Shown in pieces: positions 24,948 to 38,000 of a stretch of DNA of 64,000 nucleotides (position 1 is its first letter; every line of letters starts with the position of its first letter). A model generated the notes under the pieces. It did not search any database. It was given only the letters and a program-made list of their open reading frames with translations, and had not been told where the DNA came from. The position numbers were made by a program, and so were the translations under genes. The stretch is from Metallyticus violacea. Taxonomy: Eukaryota; Arthropoda; Insecta; Mantodea; Metallyticidae. The DNA lies in NCBI GenBank assembly GCA_030762175.1, contig CM060837.1, forward strand, positions 7,706,001-7,770,000, in the 5' to 3' direction.

Positions 24948-25877
24948 TATACAGTGTGGTTAGTTACTTTCACAACTAATCACACCAATTATTATTGTAT
25001 TCTATCGTAAGCATGGCAAAAGTTGCTAAGTTCATTAAATAAAATGAAAGTAGGCCACAGTCGAGTTAAACTTCCTTTTTGCAACACCTCAATGTTCTCT
25101 TTTACATTTAGTGCAGTAATTTTTTCTTCTCCCCCTCCGTTTTTTCCCCTTTTTTTCTTTATTTATTCGTCGTCACACACTCCCTTCTGCTCTAAAATTT
25201 GCATTTACGGTTTCGCTTTTTTTTTTTTTTTTTTTCTCACTCCATGGTCTGTTTTGCTCTTAGGTTTCACTTTGTTGTCTTTGCATTCGTTACAGTTATT
25301 GCTTCCCCGATGCTCGCTTGTCATCTCGTGTCTGTTGATTCTAATTTTGGGAGACTAAGCCACGCTAAGCCTTTCCTTCACAGCAGAGATGAAAAGAATT
25401 TTTGCTAGCAGAGAACCAAGCGTCTGTGTTACTAATCCCCACGAAGAAGTGCTGAGGGGGGGGGGGGTGCGGCATTAAGATGGAATGTGCGCGTTTATAA
25501 ATGTAGAGCAGACATAGAGTTGCATGCTAAGTCGCTACTTTAATCTGAACCACAGACACCATCAACTCTCAACTCGTTCCTCTCTCAGACAAATATAAGT
25601 TCGAAATTTCACCAGCAAAAGCATATAAAAATACATAAAAGAAGCTGTGCTGGATATTTTTATATCATATCGAAAGTTTTTAATGGACAAAGCTAGTTTA
25701 GTCACAACATTTTGGGCACTGTGAAGGAACAGTATCTAAGAAGTACACGAGCGTAGTGCAGTACAATTAATAGGGAGCCAGTTTCATAAGTAACTAAAGG
25801 GTAGATATTTTAAAAGTTATAAAAGAATGAAATCTCTGTATTTTGACACCCCTGTATGTTAGATACTTCATTATTTA
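24948..25877. other. Spacer; T-rich, G12 run
   Basis: A pyrimidine-rich + strand at 25,110-25,245 and a run of 12 G at 25456-25467. No gene supported. Confidence 0.3.
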
Positions 25878-25918
25878 CGAGTGCGCGCCTTAACCACTTC
25901 GGCCATCCGTGGGCGGTG
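25878..25918 (-). mobile_element. SINE-A copy 3, head fragment
   Basis: The minus strand reads ACCGCCCACGGATGGCCGAA then GTGGTTAAGGCGCGCACTCG, the first ~40 bases of SINE-A including the A box. The B box and body are missing. Confidence 0.6.
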
Positions 25919-27622
25919 GAAGATTTCTATGTTTTAATATGTCTAATATATCCTCTTATGTTGGACATCCCTGAATCCTGAAAGCTTATGGCCTAAATGA
26001 TCACAGTGCTTGATGTTTCCCTCGACAGTCACAGAAATAATTTCATTCGTCTCTGACAGTGCCTGGTTTCACCTCCATTGTTATGCGTGTACTCAAGATA
26101 ACCTGACTTGGTACATAATGAAAAAATCAGCGGTGAAAGAATCATGCGACCATTTTTTTTCCCCGCTGATTCTGTTACTTATGTAAATACCACACTAACC
26201 GCCTTTTTCAGAAAATTAACCGACAAGGAGCGTAATCAAGCATTTTTAACAGGGCCGTGTTTAGTAAGGATTTATGGCTCCCTCGGTCTCCCTGTTTAAC
26301 ACCTGTGATTGTTATTTCTGGGGTAAATATAAATGTTGTGTACAACGAACGCGTACACCATACAAGAACTCAAAGATAATATTCGTCAGGAAATTGTCTG
26401 CATTTCTGAATATGATCGATAATGCCAAAATGGAATGGAGAATGAAGGCAGACAATTTCAGCACCTCATTCGATAATTTGATAAGTAATGAACCTCTTAA
26501 ATTGGTTTGTTTTATTGTTTTATCCTCTCTCTAATCACCGAGACCCGGGGCTTACGAGGCCATAGGCAAAGCACTCCTGGGGGAAAACAAAACTGACCTC
26601 ACTGTATTTCATGTTCTCTTTACCAACCCTAGATGTAAAAATGATTAAATATATTAGTACTTGTTTCCTTTATGGGCGCCTAAAAATGTGTTTTATCGTC
26701 TGATGTTTATTTATTCGCGTAACATATTTTGTACGTTCTTCTTCTTCTTCATTATCTTAAAGGCATCTTTTTCTAGTATACATTATAAGTCTTGTTTCCT
26801 TAATTCGGGGTAATTAGAAAAAAAAAGTTAAATTTTTGATTACTGGCACATAAGTTCTAATATATGTAGATTTCTTTTTTTAAATAGCTGTTATCTATAT
26901 GACAAATAGATACACTAAAATTTGCAACTGTTTTAGGGTTTTCCAAAATATTTTTCAGCTTCTTCTATTAAGCCCTTCTGCAATTAATAAATAGTTATTC
27001 TCTGTTACTCTAAATATTAAACACATATAAAACATTTTAAATATATATTTTTAATTTAAGCTCTAAAATAAAAGATTTCCATATATATCCTCTCTCGCAC
27101 ACAGATTCCAAAAAAAAAAAAAAAGGGGGGGTGCGTTTATTTTGACCATTAGAATTTCCAGGTGCACTGGGAATGTATTTCATGGAATTTATCCCAACAA
27201 AGGCTTGCCAACTATTTGTGTAACCAAAACAATGCATAAATACCCCGGGAATACCTATGTTTTTAATCCACGATGGAATTATAACAACTATTTGCATAAT
27301 AATAGTAAAGAAACACGAATAAAATAACAAAAATATAACAGGTGATTGAGTATTTGAGGGAACTGCAATTTATATTCATAGCTAATGGCATAAATATCCC
27401 TCGACCCTGCATATAAAAAACAAAACAGTCTGTGTTTTCTTTCATTCTTGAAACGAGAAAGTATTTTCGTTTAGTTTGCCAATTTGTTATTTTAATCGAG
27501 AACATGAAAGGGTGATATATACAGTTAATCATCAACATTCACATCATAATTTTCTTTTAGACCGAATGTTATGCAGAACAGAACATCAGAGGATAGAATA
27601 TTTAATCTAGTTTTGATCTGAC

Positions 27623-27653
<31 letters not shown>

Positions 27654-27663
27654 GATCAAATAC
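25919..27663. other. Spacer; homopolymer tracts
   Basis: No gene supported. An A15/G7 junction lies near 27,110-27,128 and a run of 25 A at 27623-27647, just before a SINE. A short (CTT)n stretch is at about 26,739-26,750. Confidence 0.3.
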
Positions 27664-27876
27664 AGCCACGGTGCCCGAGATCGTTAAAGCACGAAGCCCG
27701 GGGTTCGATTCCCTCTTTGACTAAGGTTTCTTTAACGTTCTCCCCAGTCCTCATAAATGGCCTGGAACGTTACCATTTTAAAAAAAATCCTTCTCAATTT
27801 ATCATTTCTTCTCATGTATCATCAGTGTCCACCGCTTGTGATGCCCCAGTATTAAACTCCAGCTTTAAAAAATATA
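27664..27876 (+). mobile_element. SINE-A copy 4, internally deleted
   Basis: Reads GCCACGGTGCCCGAGATCGT and TAAAGCACG, then directly CGGGGTTCGATTCCC (B box). Later come TCCTCATAAATGG, TGGCCTGGAACGTTACC, GTATCATCAGTGTCCACCGC and CCAGTATTAAACTCC. Deletions removed part of the head and the GCCGGGGAGGT block. Confidence 0.75.
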
Positions 27877-28094
27877 CGTAAAGTTCAAATTGGAGATGTA
27901 GTAGAAGTAGCTGAATTAAAACAATCTACGATATATAGTGTGATCGTGTGAATTAAATACAAACCTTCTTAAAGAAGAAAAATTGGTTTTCAGTTATTTT
28001 TTTAAATTAATTTTAATTAATGTGTGTTGCTTTGTATCTTCTTCATGCACAAATATAGAAATAATGCTCATATTTAAGACAGGGCACACAAATA

Positions 28095-28230
28095 CGAGGA
28101 TCGTTTGAAAAGTTGGTAAAAATGCAAGTAAAAAAATTTTTTTTTTCCGTAATATACTTTATTTCTCAACATAATGTCCATCGAGGTGTATACACTTTGA
28201 TCCAGAGGGTTTTCCCATTGTAAAACATGT
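28095..28230 (-). mobile_element. Right-end fragment of a mariner-like element
   Basis: A terminus-like ACGAGGATCGTTTGAAAAGT follows TA. Behind it the minus strand gives a short C-terminal transposase-like piece (LWIKVYTPRWTLC before a stop). No upstream part was recognised. Confidence 0.5.
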
Positions 28231-29889
28231 ACATAAAGCTAGCCTATTGTGTCTCTTAAGGGCAAAAATCTCCTAACAAGTAGGGAAAGCTCGCTTTTTT
28301 CCTAACGTGGTGAGCTATTCCTCGCTAGTTGTTCGTATGCTGTTTAAGACACTCTTTGGTTACTCCATTTCTCACTGCACTAGTTGCTTCTCGAGAGATT
28401 TCCATTTCTCTTCTTCTTGCTACTCTTGACCACTCTGGGCCCGCATGTTCCTTGAAGAGGTCCGTCCATCTTCTTCTTCGTGTCTCAGCTCGCCCCAAAG
28501 TTCAGTTGGTTGCCGACAGTGGTCAGGAATGAAGATGACAAAGATTGTCTCCGTTGCACAAAATTAGTTTATTTCTATCCGATCATTCAATTATATGATG
28601 ACCGACGCAGCGGCGGTAATCACTCACGGATAGTCGGGCTACACTGGTCTGCGCGGCGGTACGAGCGAGCGGACAATACAAGAGTCGGTGGCAGAAACGC
28701 CAAAGTGACAGCTTGATAAGTGATAAGGAATTTTAAAAGTTAAGTACTAACTGTGTAATACAAGGAGATGCTGACACTGCCTGCATTCATTTCCCGCACA
28801 ATTCAGTCATCTGCTTATGAATTGCTCTTAATTGTCTTTGAAAAATGAAATTGATATCTAAGAATTTCTTTTCAGTTACCCTCCTGACATCATGAGCGGA
28901 TTCGATCATGACATATTAATCTTAGCAGACTTTAGGATTAGACACGCATCTTTTCTTTACTGTTCAAATAATATTGGCTGAGTGGCGTGAGATCTAAGAA
29001 CAACGTAGTAGTTTAAAAAGCGCTCCAGCTCACTACGACACGTGTATAAGTCAGCTGGACTTGAATGAATACTTTTTGGCCGATGCAGTCGGTTATCAGA
29101 CAATTGGATGGCTCAGATTTTTCATTGATGATGCTACAGTGATAAATTCAAACGGCTCTGATTTATCTAGTTATACTTAACGTACTATTTTCCATCATCC
29201 ACATTCTGCAATTCTTGGATAATATTTTTCCCCCCTCTTAGAAATAAGTCAGAAATTTTCACTGTGGACTCCGAAGCTAAGGCAGCAATTGAATGTTTTT
29301 AGAAATATAGCAGAAGTCACTAGGATCTGGTGACATTCTATACTATACAATACGCCTAGTATCGAAGACTCTTGCAGAAAGCTAAGCACTTTCTTGGACA
29401 TTTTACCGAGGGGAAGACTAAGTGATAAGGTTTTCCCTCAGCAAAACCCCTCCTGGGTCCCATTCACATTAAACCCTTAACACTTCATAGAGATCAGAAG
29501 GGTTTGAATAAATGAAATACCCCACTTTCAAGTGCCCCAGTGGAATCGAAACCTTTCTTTAACATATGTACAGTGTTCCGTCGATATTAAGTTTTTTATA
29601 ATTGAATCTTCTGTGGGGTGTTAAAAATTTGAAAATTAATTTAAGTCTTGGAGAAAATTAGTGCTCCTACTCCTTTCACACCCCTATAGAGGAATCACAA
29701 GGCTTATCGAGTGTATTGTCGTTCACCTTGGGAGACATTGGTTTATAATGACTGCGAGAACAAGCAACCTCACCAGCTGTGAACGATTTATCAACACATA
29801 AGTTGAGAGTACTGCTGAAACTCACCGTGAACTGTGCAGATATTTATCAGTCAAATGAAATGAGTTAAGAAAAATTTAAGCAATGGTGT
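28231..29889. other. Spacer, nothing recognised
   Basis: About 1.66 kb without a supportable gene. A GC-richer patch at 28,590-28,700 (GACGCAGCGGCGGTAATCAC and onward) stands out from the AT-rich surroundings but has no recognisable content. Confidence 0.3.
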
Positions 29890-30450
29890 CCTCAGTTCCA
29901 GGAAGGCGTAGAAATGTTCGTGATGAGAGAAGCGATAAGCCTGGTGTACAGACGCATCTTTTTTATATGCGGATGCAAAAATTCGAGAAAATTTCATATA
30001 CCTTACCGAGATAGGGTTGTAAAATGTTGTCTACCGCGAACAAAAACAAAGAATGGTAGCTGCAAATGCATTTTTGGACTTGTACGAGAGAAAAGGAGAT
30101 TAACTTTTGTAACTGATGATGAAATATACGTCAAAGTTGAATCAAAACAGCAATCCATGGAGTGGCACGAATCAAATTCACCACAGAAGAAATAATTCAA
30201 ACAGACATCAGCAGGAAATATTATGACCACTGTTTTGTATTGTGCAACACTTTCCAAGTTGATGCGGTCATTCAGAACCCGAAATGTGTAAAGTTGTGGT
30301 CAGGAATTGATTTTCTTAATGACACACTGTTGTCACAACTGTCAATATAATTCGGGAATTTTGATATAAACTTTTTAAGCATCTACCGTATAGCCCAGAT
30401 CTCGCTCCTAGCTATTTGTATGTTTTCCTTCAGTTGAAGAAATGCGTTCT
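29890..30450 (+). mobile_element. Mariner-like transposase relic
   Basis: At about 30,100-30,195 the + strand reads RLTFVTDDEIYVKVESKQQS followed by MEWHESNSPQKK. This is the first-aspartate block of a mariner transposase with its usual W-H-x-x-N-S-P-x-K sequel. Further on, 30,380-30,440 gives HLPYSPDLAPSYLYVF, the third block with the final aspartate changed to tyrosine. Sequence between them is degraded. No termini were found. Confidence 0.68.
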
Positions 30451-31103
30451 GTTTGTTGTTGCATCACTGCAGCCTTCTCGTGGTGGTTCTGTGTTAACAG
30501 GTTATAATCGTTGAGGTAGATTTGCATTCTTAAAGGCTAACAACGGTGTTGATTAATGTTTCAAGAAGACACAAGGAGGTAATATGTGCTTATAATATAT
30601 TTTTTAAGAGCTGGGGAACGATTTAACGTGCGAGACAAGAAGAATGCATGTTAGCGAAGACATACTTTGGGGCATGTCCATTACATGTTTGTCTTAGGTT
30701 AGGAGTTTATGTCTGCAGCATTCGTAATAGTTTACCAGTTCCGAATAAAGGTACAACGTTTGATATATTAGCAAAAACAAATCAGCATAAAGAGAAAAAA
30801 TCGAGCATATTCTTAAATACTACGATGATGATTCCTTCATTGCGTCTCTGAACCATATTTAATTGGTTTAAATTATTTATTTCTATCTTACTTTTCAACA
30901 TAAACTCGTTGAATTCCTGTATAAATTTTTCCCCTCAAAATCTCACAAAAGATCTGCAAATTACACAAGTCAAGTAACTGCTTTATATGGTTATAAATTA
31001 GTACATAATTTTATGCATACAACCAAACCTGCCTTTTAAAATATGCTAGCACTCAAGGTTTCCTGATAATTTAGTAATTTAGATGTGTGATTTTCTTTTT
31101 TAC
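30451..31103. other. Spacer, nothing recognised
   Basis: AT-rich, no signal recognised. Confidence 0.25.
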
Positions 31104-31505
31104 GAAGAGCATTCAAAAAGTTTTGCAAGTGTCACTTTAAAAGTTCAAGATAACGGCAGAATTCGAAAACTTGTCCCCGCAATGCTTCAAAGTGCTTTCT
31201 AGTCTCTCTCCACACACAGTTGTAGACGGTGCAACCACTTGTCAAAAGCACTACGGTACTCGGACTGAGATATTGTCAATAAAGCTAAGTTTATAATTTG
31301 AGCGAGGTCGTGCACACATTTAGAAGCTTTTCCAGTAATACAAAATTTCAGTAGAGGAAACAACCAGAAGTCGCAGGGTGCAAGGTCAGGGCTGTAGGAT
31401 GGATGGTCAAGCAGCTAGACTGTGTCGACTTCCAGTTTTCTTAAATTTGCAGCTGTTTAGGAGATGCATTGTCGTGCCGCTAGCCAAAGGCGCTAATATT
31501 TGCTG
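31104..31505 (-). mobile_element. Mariner family A, copy 2 (3' third only)
   Basis: Starts GAAGAGCATTCAAAAAGTTT, the family A terminus, and runs in parallel with the copy at 52915: shared words include CACACACAGTTGTAGACGGT, ACTTGTCAAAAGCACTACG and GAAACAACCAGAAGT. It is cut off near the second catalytic block. Confidence 0.82.
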
Positions 31506-31620
31506 TCAATTCTGAACAGGCTACGTCAATGTTGTTCAATAAAGATTGATCATAATTTTACATTTTCTTAGCTTAACGCACGTTGTATCTTTTGTTACTT
31601 GTGGTCCCCGCCTGTGAGAG

Positions 31621-31869
31621 ATGTGCAAATTGGGAAATGTTCAGTACAGCCTACAGAAATGTGGAGGTGTCACACCAGAAGATTCTGCTGCTTTCGTCTC
31701 AACAAATCCTCAGCTGAGACTCGTGCAATGTGATAGTTCTATGGACAGTTTGTTATTTCCTGTACTACACGAAGGGTTTAAAATGTCTAAAGACGAGAGA
31801 TTGTCACAGTTTCTAACAGAAGAAATCATTAACCCCGCTGCTGCCATTGTGACAGAGAACCGTCCATAA
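31621..31869 (+). other. Unidentified 82-codon open frame
   Basis: An ATG-started frame without a break lies between a truncated mariner on the left and another mariner relic on the right. Its product begins MCKLGNVQYSLQKCGG and is rather polar; I recognise no domain, signal peptide or membrane segment. It could be chance, part of the right-hand transposon, or an inserted sequence. No splice context or start signal supports it as a gene. Confidence 0.15.
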
Positions 31870-31989
31870 CATTAAACACACTTTAAAAAATTATATTTCC
31901 CCGGATGTCACCCACACTGGTAAATGAGAAAGGGCATTTCTTTGTGCAAATCTCCATCAGCACACAAACAAAACATAACAAAAAAGTGG

Positions 31990-32410
31990 TTGCTTCTATT
32001 TTCCATTATTCAAGGAATGGTTAACTAGCATGTCGTCAGCATCAAAATCATTAATTGGGAAATACTACAGATATGTCCTGAAGAAACTGCAAGGCCACAT
32101 TTCCATGCAACAGGCTGCAAGCTGCACCGCGACTGCACATTTAAATGTTGTTGAATTTCTCATAAAAATCAATGTGAAGTGTTCCTCATCCTCGCTATAG
32201 TCCAGATTTAGCACCGTGTTATTTTATTTGTTTAATTTTTTAATTGAAGATTTTCATGGAAGATATTTCCCATCATCAGAAAATGTGGGAAGGCTGCGGA
32301 GGCGATTCTGAAGGACCTGTCAAAAATCGTTGAAAACTGACAACAAACGTTGCGACAGATGCATTGTGTCCAACAGCGACAACTTTGAGAGAGACCTTCA
32401 AAAGTACGAG
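31990..32410 (+). mobile_element. Mariner-like relic, C-terminal part
   Basis: On the + strand frames give SLIGKYYRYVLKKLQGHI, then a degraded second block (CTATAHLNVVEFL). YSPDLAPCYF is recoverable with one frame shift, and the usual tail follows: EDFHGRYFPSSENV and MHCVQQRQL-like remains. The element ends in AAAGTACGAGGATTAAC near 32,410. A different lineage from families A-C, judging by the tail. Confidence 0.68.
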
Positions 32411-32531
32411 GATTAACACTTTTAAACTTTCAAAATAATAATAAGATCATCCTTTATTGAACTGTCTTTAAACTCAAAAACGAGACATTTCCAGACATGT
32501 TTATATTGCGTTTGTTCTTGATTTGTTATGG

Positions 32532-32768
32532 GGAACCGGTCCTGATGGTCTAGTTGTAACCATATTTGCCTCGCAAACTCAAGATCTTTTCGGGCGTAAA
32601 ATCCTAAGTATGACATCCTTCGGGAGAGAATAAAGTCGTGGTTTCCGTGTCGTACTTCAAGCCTGAGAGAAGAGACCTCTGAGCAAAATTTATCGACCGT
32701 TTCTCGCACTGAATCGAATGGGACGCTGATGACCTGAGATGTTAAAGAGCGTCCGTAAATAAAACAAA
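32532..32768 (+). mobile_element. SINE-B copy 4, B box lost
   Basis: GGTCCTGATGGTCTAGTTGT, then CCATATTTGCCTCGCAAACT. A jump past the B box leads to TTTTCGGGCGTAAAATCC, then CGTGTCGTACTTCAAGCCTG and ACCTGAGATGTTAAAGAGCG. The deletion removes the T-arm region. Confidence 0.78.
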
Positions 32769-33634
32769 TCAACCAATTTGGTAGCGAAACTCTGCACTAA
32801 AGCTTGTCCCAGTATCTCCCGTGCATTTTGAGTGAAATGTACATCAACACAATGCAAGGTTAGCAAGGTCCCTTGCTATATGAATCATAATAGCCAACTT
32901 TAATATTAAAATGCCAGGCCCCTTGCTTACTCTCACTAATCAGACCACAGTTTCTAAATGTGTTGCTATTTCTTCGCATTCGGAAGAAAATCAATGTGTA
33001 TGCTGTTTTTCCTTCGCTTACGCGAAAATAAAATCGTTAAATGGGAACTTGTATGGTTAGTGAAATGGATGCACTAGTATTTTCACTAAAAGCCCACTAG
33101 TTTTTTAATTCTGAATATTGCTCCGGAAGACATCTGTAAAGCAGGTCTTGCAGTGCCAATAGATTGATTGTGTTTCAAGTTAAACAGTTGCTTTGTGATG
33201 TTTCTTCCTTTTTAATTTAAAAGTTTACCTACTTAGAATGATGCTCTTTTTTTTTTAATGACGTTTGTTTCTTCAGTGCATTGTTGAACGTAGAAATGAA
33301 TATCGTTAAAACAATGGAACTTGAACAACTGAAGACAGAAACTATTAAAGTTATTTAGTTTTAGACAGAAACGCTTTCAACGTTTTGAGAAGAAGTTGGT
33401 GTAAATGTGTTTTTGTAGCTGAGAAATTGCAGTGGTTTTAAGTTTTTATAACACTGGAGATATAGTATGAGTGATGGGCATTAGAAGACAGCTAACTGCG
33501 GGTGCGTGACGAGTAAATGCGGGATTTTCCACCCAAATCCAGGGGTTTTACACAATCTTCTCTGAATGACGACAAAATGCGACACGACTCCTTCCTTACT
33601 GTCTGCTGCGGCATGCTGTTCTAGGGGAGCTAAA

Positions 33635-33690
33635 CTCAATGTCATACGACTAGGGTCGTGAGTTCGAGCCTTGTGTCGTTTATATTTCTA
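33635..33690 (+). repeat. tRNA-like 3' half (possible SINE remnant)
   Basis: GACTAGGGTCGTGAGTTCGA and GCC resemble the anticodon-stem-to-B-box half of a tRNA-Lys-type sequence. The 5' half is poor and no body is recognised. Confidence 0.28.
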
Positions 33691-34949
33691 TTTTCTTATT
33701 TATTTGTCCTGGCAAGAGTGAAGTCCATGGGCCTTCTCGTTCACTCTACCAGGCGGAAAAAACAGCAAAAATGAAGAGTATAATTTAGTTAAATAAAATC
33801 CCAATTAAAAATACTGCATGTAAATATTACACATTTTGATATAATTAGAAAGTTGATAAAAATGATGTTCCAATTACATTTTTTTCTTCAATAATTTTGC
33901 TCCAGTACAAGGAGGGAAGGAGGACGAAAAGTAGAATAAGAAAAGGAGGAAAAGGAATAAGAAGCGGCAGACTAGCTGTTGTGATTCCTAGAGTTAAGAT
34001 GACTATTTAATCTACGTCAAATTGCTTTATTGTCTACATTCTCTGACTTCAGGAGGAAGGGAGTTCCAGATTCTGGGTACTGACACGCTGAATGAGGTTT
34101 AGTTGAAATGTGTTTGGAGACCAGGGAAGGACAGTAAGAAGAAATAAGAATTTTCGTTAAAATGCCGAGCACAAACATGTTACATTGTTTACAATATTTT
34201 CTTTCCTTAGAGGTAGTCAAACAGTTCTTAGTATATGTGAGGATGAATTGAAATTAGTATTTTACTGTATTAACAGTGCATAAAAAGACATACAATAAAT
34301 TGTCTAGTTTTAACATCATTGAATTACTTTGCCCCCATTTGACTGTTACGAAAGCTTGTGGTATGTTTATAAAGCACTCCATAATACTCTGACGTGTATA
34401 TATGCGCCATTATTTTACCCATATTGTTATAAACCGTTTATTGTTATATTCTCCGTCATAATCTTTGAAAATATATGACATAAGTCTAGCAGAAGGAGAC
34501 ATTCCGAAAGAAGTAATTTTTTCAAATTATTCTTAACCTATGATACTTTTTCTCTTTTGTCCACTGAACTATGACGGAAAATACTCATGCAGCTCTTCTG
34601 TTGTTACATGGTATGCAAAAATAGAACAGGCATCGTTTTGGAAGCTTTGAAGTTTCGCAAAGCAATCTAAATGAAAAACTAACCTCATGTGTCAAAATGG
34701 AAATATGTTTCTTTACTGCCGTATCGTTGTACATATTTTTAGTGGCACTATGAAGGGCCAATAAAGTAGTTTACTATACCAAGGAGTATTTATTGTGTTT
34801 ATTTTGCTATTGGGGCAGAGTGATAGGTGGGAAACTCATTGCTTCCATCTAACATTCTAGAAGGAATTAGTAATTATTATATTTACTAACTGAAACTTGA
34901 ACGTTAAAGACCAAAAATTTGTCCAGGAACCTCTTTTTCAACTACGACA

Positions 34950-35070
34950 TAGATCTATGGCTCTTGGCTTCCCGGATGAGTTACGTTCTGAAAAAGCCAT
35001 CGACTCCGGTATCGAACCCGCGAACTTCAAATCTCGCGCTACTCGCCATATCGTTACAAGGTCATATCGT
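34950..35070 (-). repeat. tRNA-like segment (possible SINE head)
   Basis: The minus strand reads GATATGGCGAGTAGCGCGAG (A-box-like) and then CGCGGGTTCGATACCGG (B-box-like) at about the right distance. No second copy in the window. Confidence 0.33.
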
Positions 35071-38000
35071 TCTACTCTATGCAAATTTGTTCTGAAGCCT
35101 TAGTCGTAAGTTTACTAATGATTTCACGTGTTTCTGTATGCTCTTCTAAATCTTGGGGATTTTTTTTCATTCAGTTGTGCAAAATTGTCGTATTCTGTAT
35201 TTTATAATAATACTGCAAATGTAACCCATAACGGAGATGATTACTAAAGTATATGCATCATCAAACAACGTTTGCTACGAAATGACGCTTTGTCGTTAGT
35301 TACCGTTAAGCAGAAATTCTAAATACAGAATAAATTACTATTTTCTAAAGCGTAAATTATAATTTATTTCTAAATCAGTATATTGTTTGGAGCAGTAGTA
35401 TATTCATAATTGAAATCCTACAGCTGTACTTGCTATGGTACTATTTTCCCCAAAGGTTGGTACCTAAGGCACTTAAATTGGTAACATGGATGGCTACACT
35501 GAGTTATAAACATTTTAGCGTTTGTTTGTGTGAAAATGTCGATTGTTGTGTCGTTAAAACCAAATGTAAGAAGATATGTGAGTGCAGTAACTTATATCAA
35601 GTGTGTTTCGTGTTAAATTATATAAGGAATGCGTTATTGTTCCAACAGGTTCAAGGAAATACTTGTTCGAGTTTCTTTCTCGCGTAAAGGACACATATAT
35701 TTCAGGTAATGTTCACATTAAACATGCTCTTAGAAAACAGTTCATTTGTGTTCAACACAAGAACGTTTTACAACAACAATTACCTACTTAATTATTTAGA
35801 AAAAGTGATTCTATTCCACTATTAGAGCATCGTCTCACATATTTAACACAAACAAGCTAAAAATAAGGTCTATTCTTTTAGGTTATAACCCATTTTGATT
35901 CTTGCCATTAAACATGAATGTTTAAGATGTTCATTTGATTCAAACATATCAGCAAGCTGTATTATCCTGTACTACCTGAAAATGCCAAGTGGATATTAGC
36001 ACATAAAAATGTACATTTGTAATCAACATATCCGTTGTTGCAACGAAGCCGTTTAAATTGGGTATTTCAAATGTTTTCTTGTAAAAAATTCATGTTGTAT
36101 ATTGTTTTGATATAGCAATGCTGAGTGGCAAAATCTAAACCTAAATATCTACAAATACGATATATATTTTGCTAAGCTGCTGAATAAGGGGACCCACCAG
36201 AAATAAGTTTCCATTTTGGATTTATGAGTTAGAAAGTCTTACAAACACAACATATGATCATGACAAATCGAAGCACGTTGTTTTGTGAGCAACACAAAAA
36301 ATAACTAATGACTTTATGTTATTTACTTCATATATGAAAAAATGAGGTTAAGTAGCAAGCTATCGAAAGCTTAATTTTATTACAGTTATTGCAATAAGAA
36401 TTTTATACATTTCAATTAATTATCTAAGCTAAACGGCTTTTAGTTTCGAGATGTACTGTGAATTTGCACCAATATGGTATTATTAATAAAAAATTTTATA
36501 GTTGCTTATCGAAGGCATGTTGATTTTTTTTTCTATTTACATTACATATCATTAGATACGCGATTTTTCTCTAATATTCACAAATGTTTTGTATTAAGGG
36601 AAGTATGTTTGCAAAACTTCTCTCTGATGATCTTTTTAGAGCGAATACGTAACGGGTCCCATTGTTCGACATCTGTTCCGAAATTTTCCCAGTACTATGC
36701 TATGTACAAAAATGCAGGTAATTATTATACTGTTGCTAAATTAATCTAGAAGATATATGTATATTTTGTACTAGTAGTGTAAACAGTTTTGTTGTTAGTC
36801 AAAATCCTTAATAAAATGCCAAATTATGACACCAGTTGCATAAAATTACCATTGTAACAATTACGCCATTAAATTATTTTTGTTGCTCTCATCAGCTGAA
36901 TATTATGTTATGATAATATTAAGGAGATAGTTCATGTGTTATAAAATCGATCATTCATCTACATTGCAGAATACATAATTACAGATTTAATTGGTCTTGT
37001 TCTTTAGGGACCTGCCATGCGAATTCAATTAAAGAACATTCAATTTTATAAAACTTCTTAATAAGCATGCCATGTTACTATGTACAGGTCATTCACCCAT
37101 TACTTAGAAAAAAATCCACCACATTTAGCCTATGCTGAACTGTTGAATAAAATGATAAGTTTATTAGCTAGGCTATGCTGCTGGAATTGAAATATACATT
37201 CATATTATAGAAAGTGTGAGTATTCAAATATGCCACTAATCTTATCTTAAAAAAATGTGTGCTTCTGTAAATTACATTAATATTATATATTTAGAATAAT
37301 TATGGTTTTTTAGATGCCCATATATTTTGTTCAGAAGGCTAGTAGATTATTTAATACATTGTTTGAGATTTTAATAAGAGGACGAGTTTTTCGTAAGGGT
37401 TTATACAGCCATTTCAAGGAGGCCGAAATACTGTTATGTACTATGGCAAACGATGTCCCATAGCGTATGAACCACGTTTATAATGTTATACTGTAGGGAC
37501 GGCCTGGGTATTTCGCAAGATGAAATTCTATGTTCGCATGGCACGAAAGTTACTACCTGAATTCTCCTACAGATGGCTCTGCGTCCGTCAGTAATTGAAC
37601 ACAAACGAAGAACATCTATTTCTAATTTTTTTAATAAACTAAATAGTTCAGGAATGTGTATGCCAACGGTATCCTAATTCGGAATGCAAGCATTGCGAAA
37701 TATTTACTATTGACGCTAAAGTTTAAGTCGGTGGCGGTTGGTAATTATGTTGGCACTACTTTTCTAGTTGTACACTTGCATGGGATACGGCAATAATACA
37801 AGTTTTGATGTTCAACCGAAATTCTGTGAGTAATTCTCACTAATTGACCCTAAAGTTAATACTTTTTCACTACTGAAAAATCTTAAAAACACGAAAAGTG
37901 CTCGCCTTAACAATTACTTACAGGTACTAAAACAAGTCACGTGCTAATTTCTTCGTTGTTGTTATTATTTCAAGTTATGTTAGGTTGTTCGTCTGCGGCA

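Noticed and set aside
25023..25408. Open frame encoding a Phe-rich hydrophobic protein as a membrane protein
   Set aside because: It is a by-product of a pyrimidine-rich, poly-T tract.
28470..28740. Possible LTR of a retrotransposon
   Set aside because: No second copy, no TG...CA ends with duplication, and no gag/pol remains were found.
35430..35791. Overlapping open frames as a possible small gene
   Set aside because: No recognisable domain, no splice context, and AT-rich sequence; lengths are those expected by chance.
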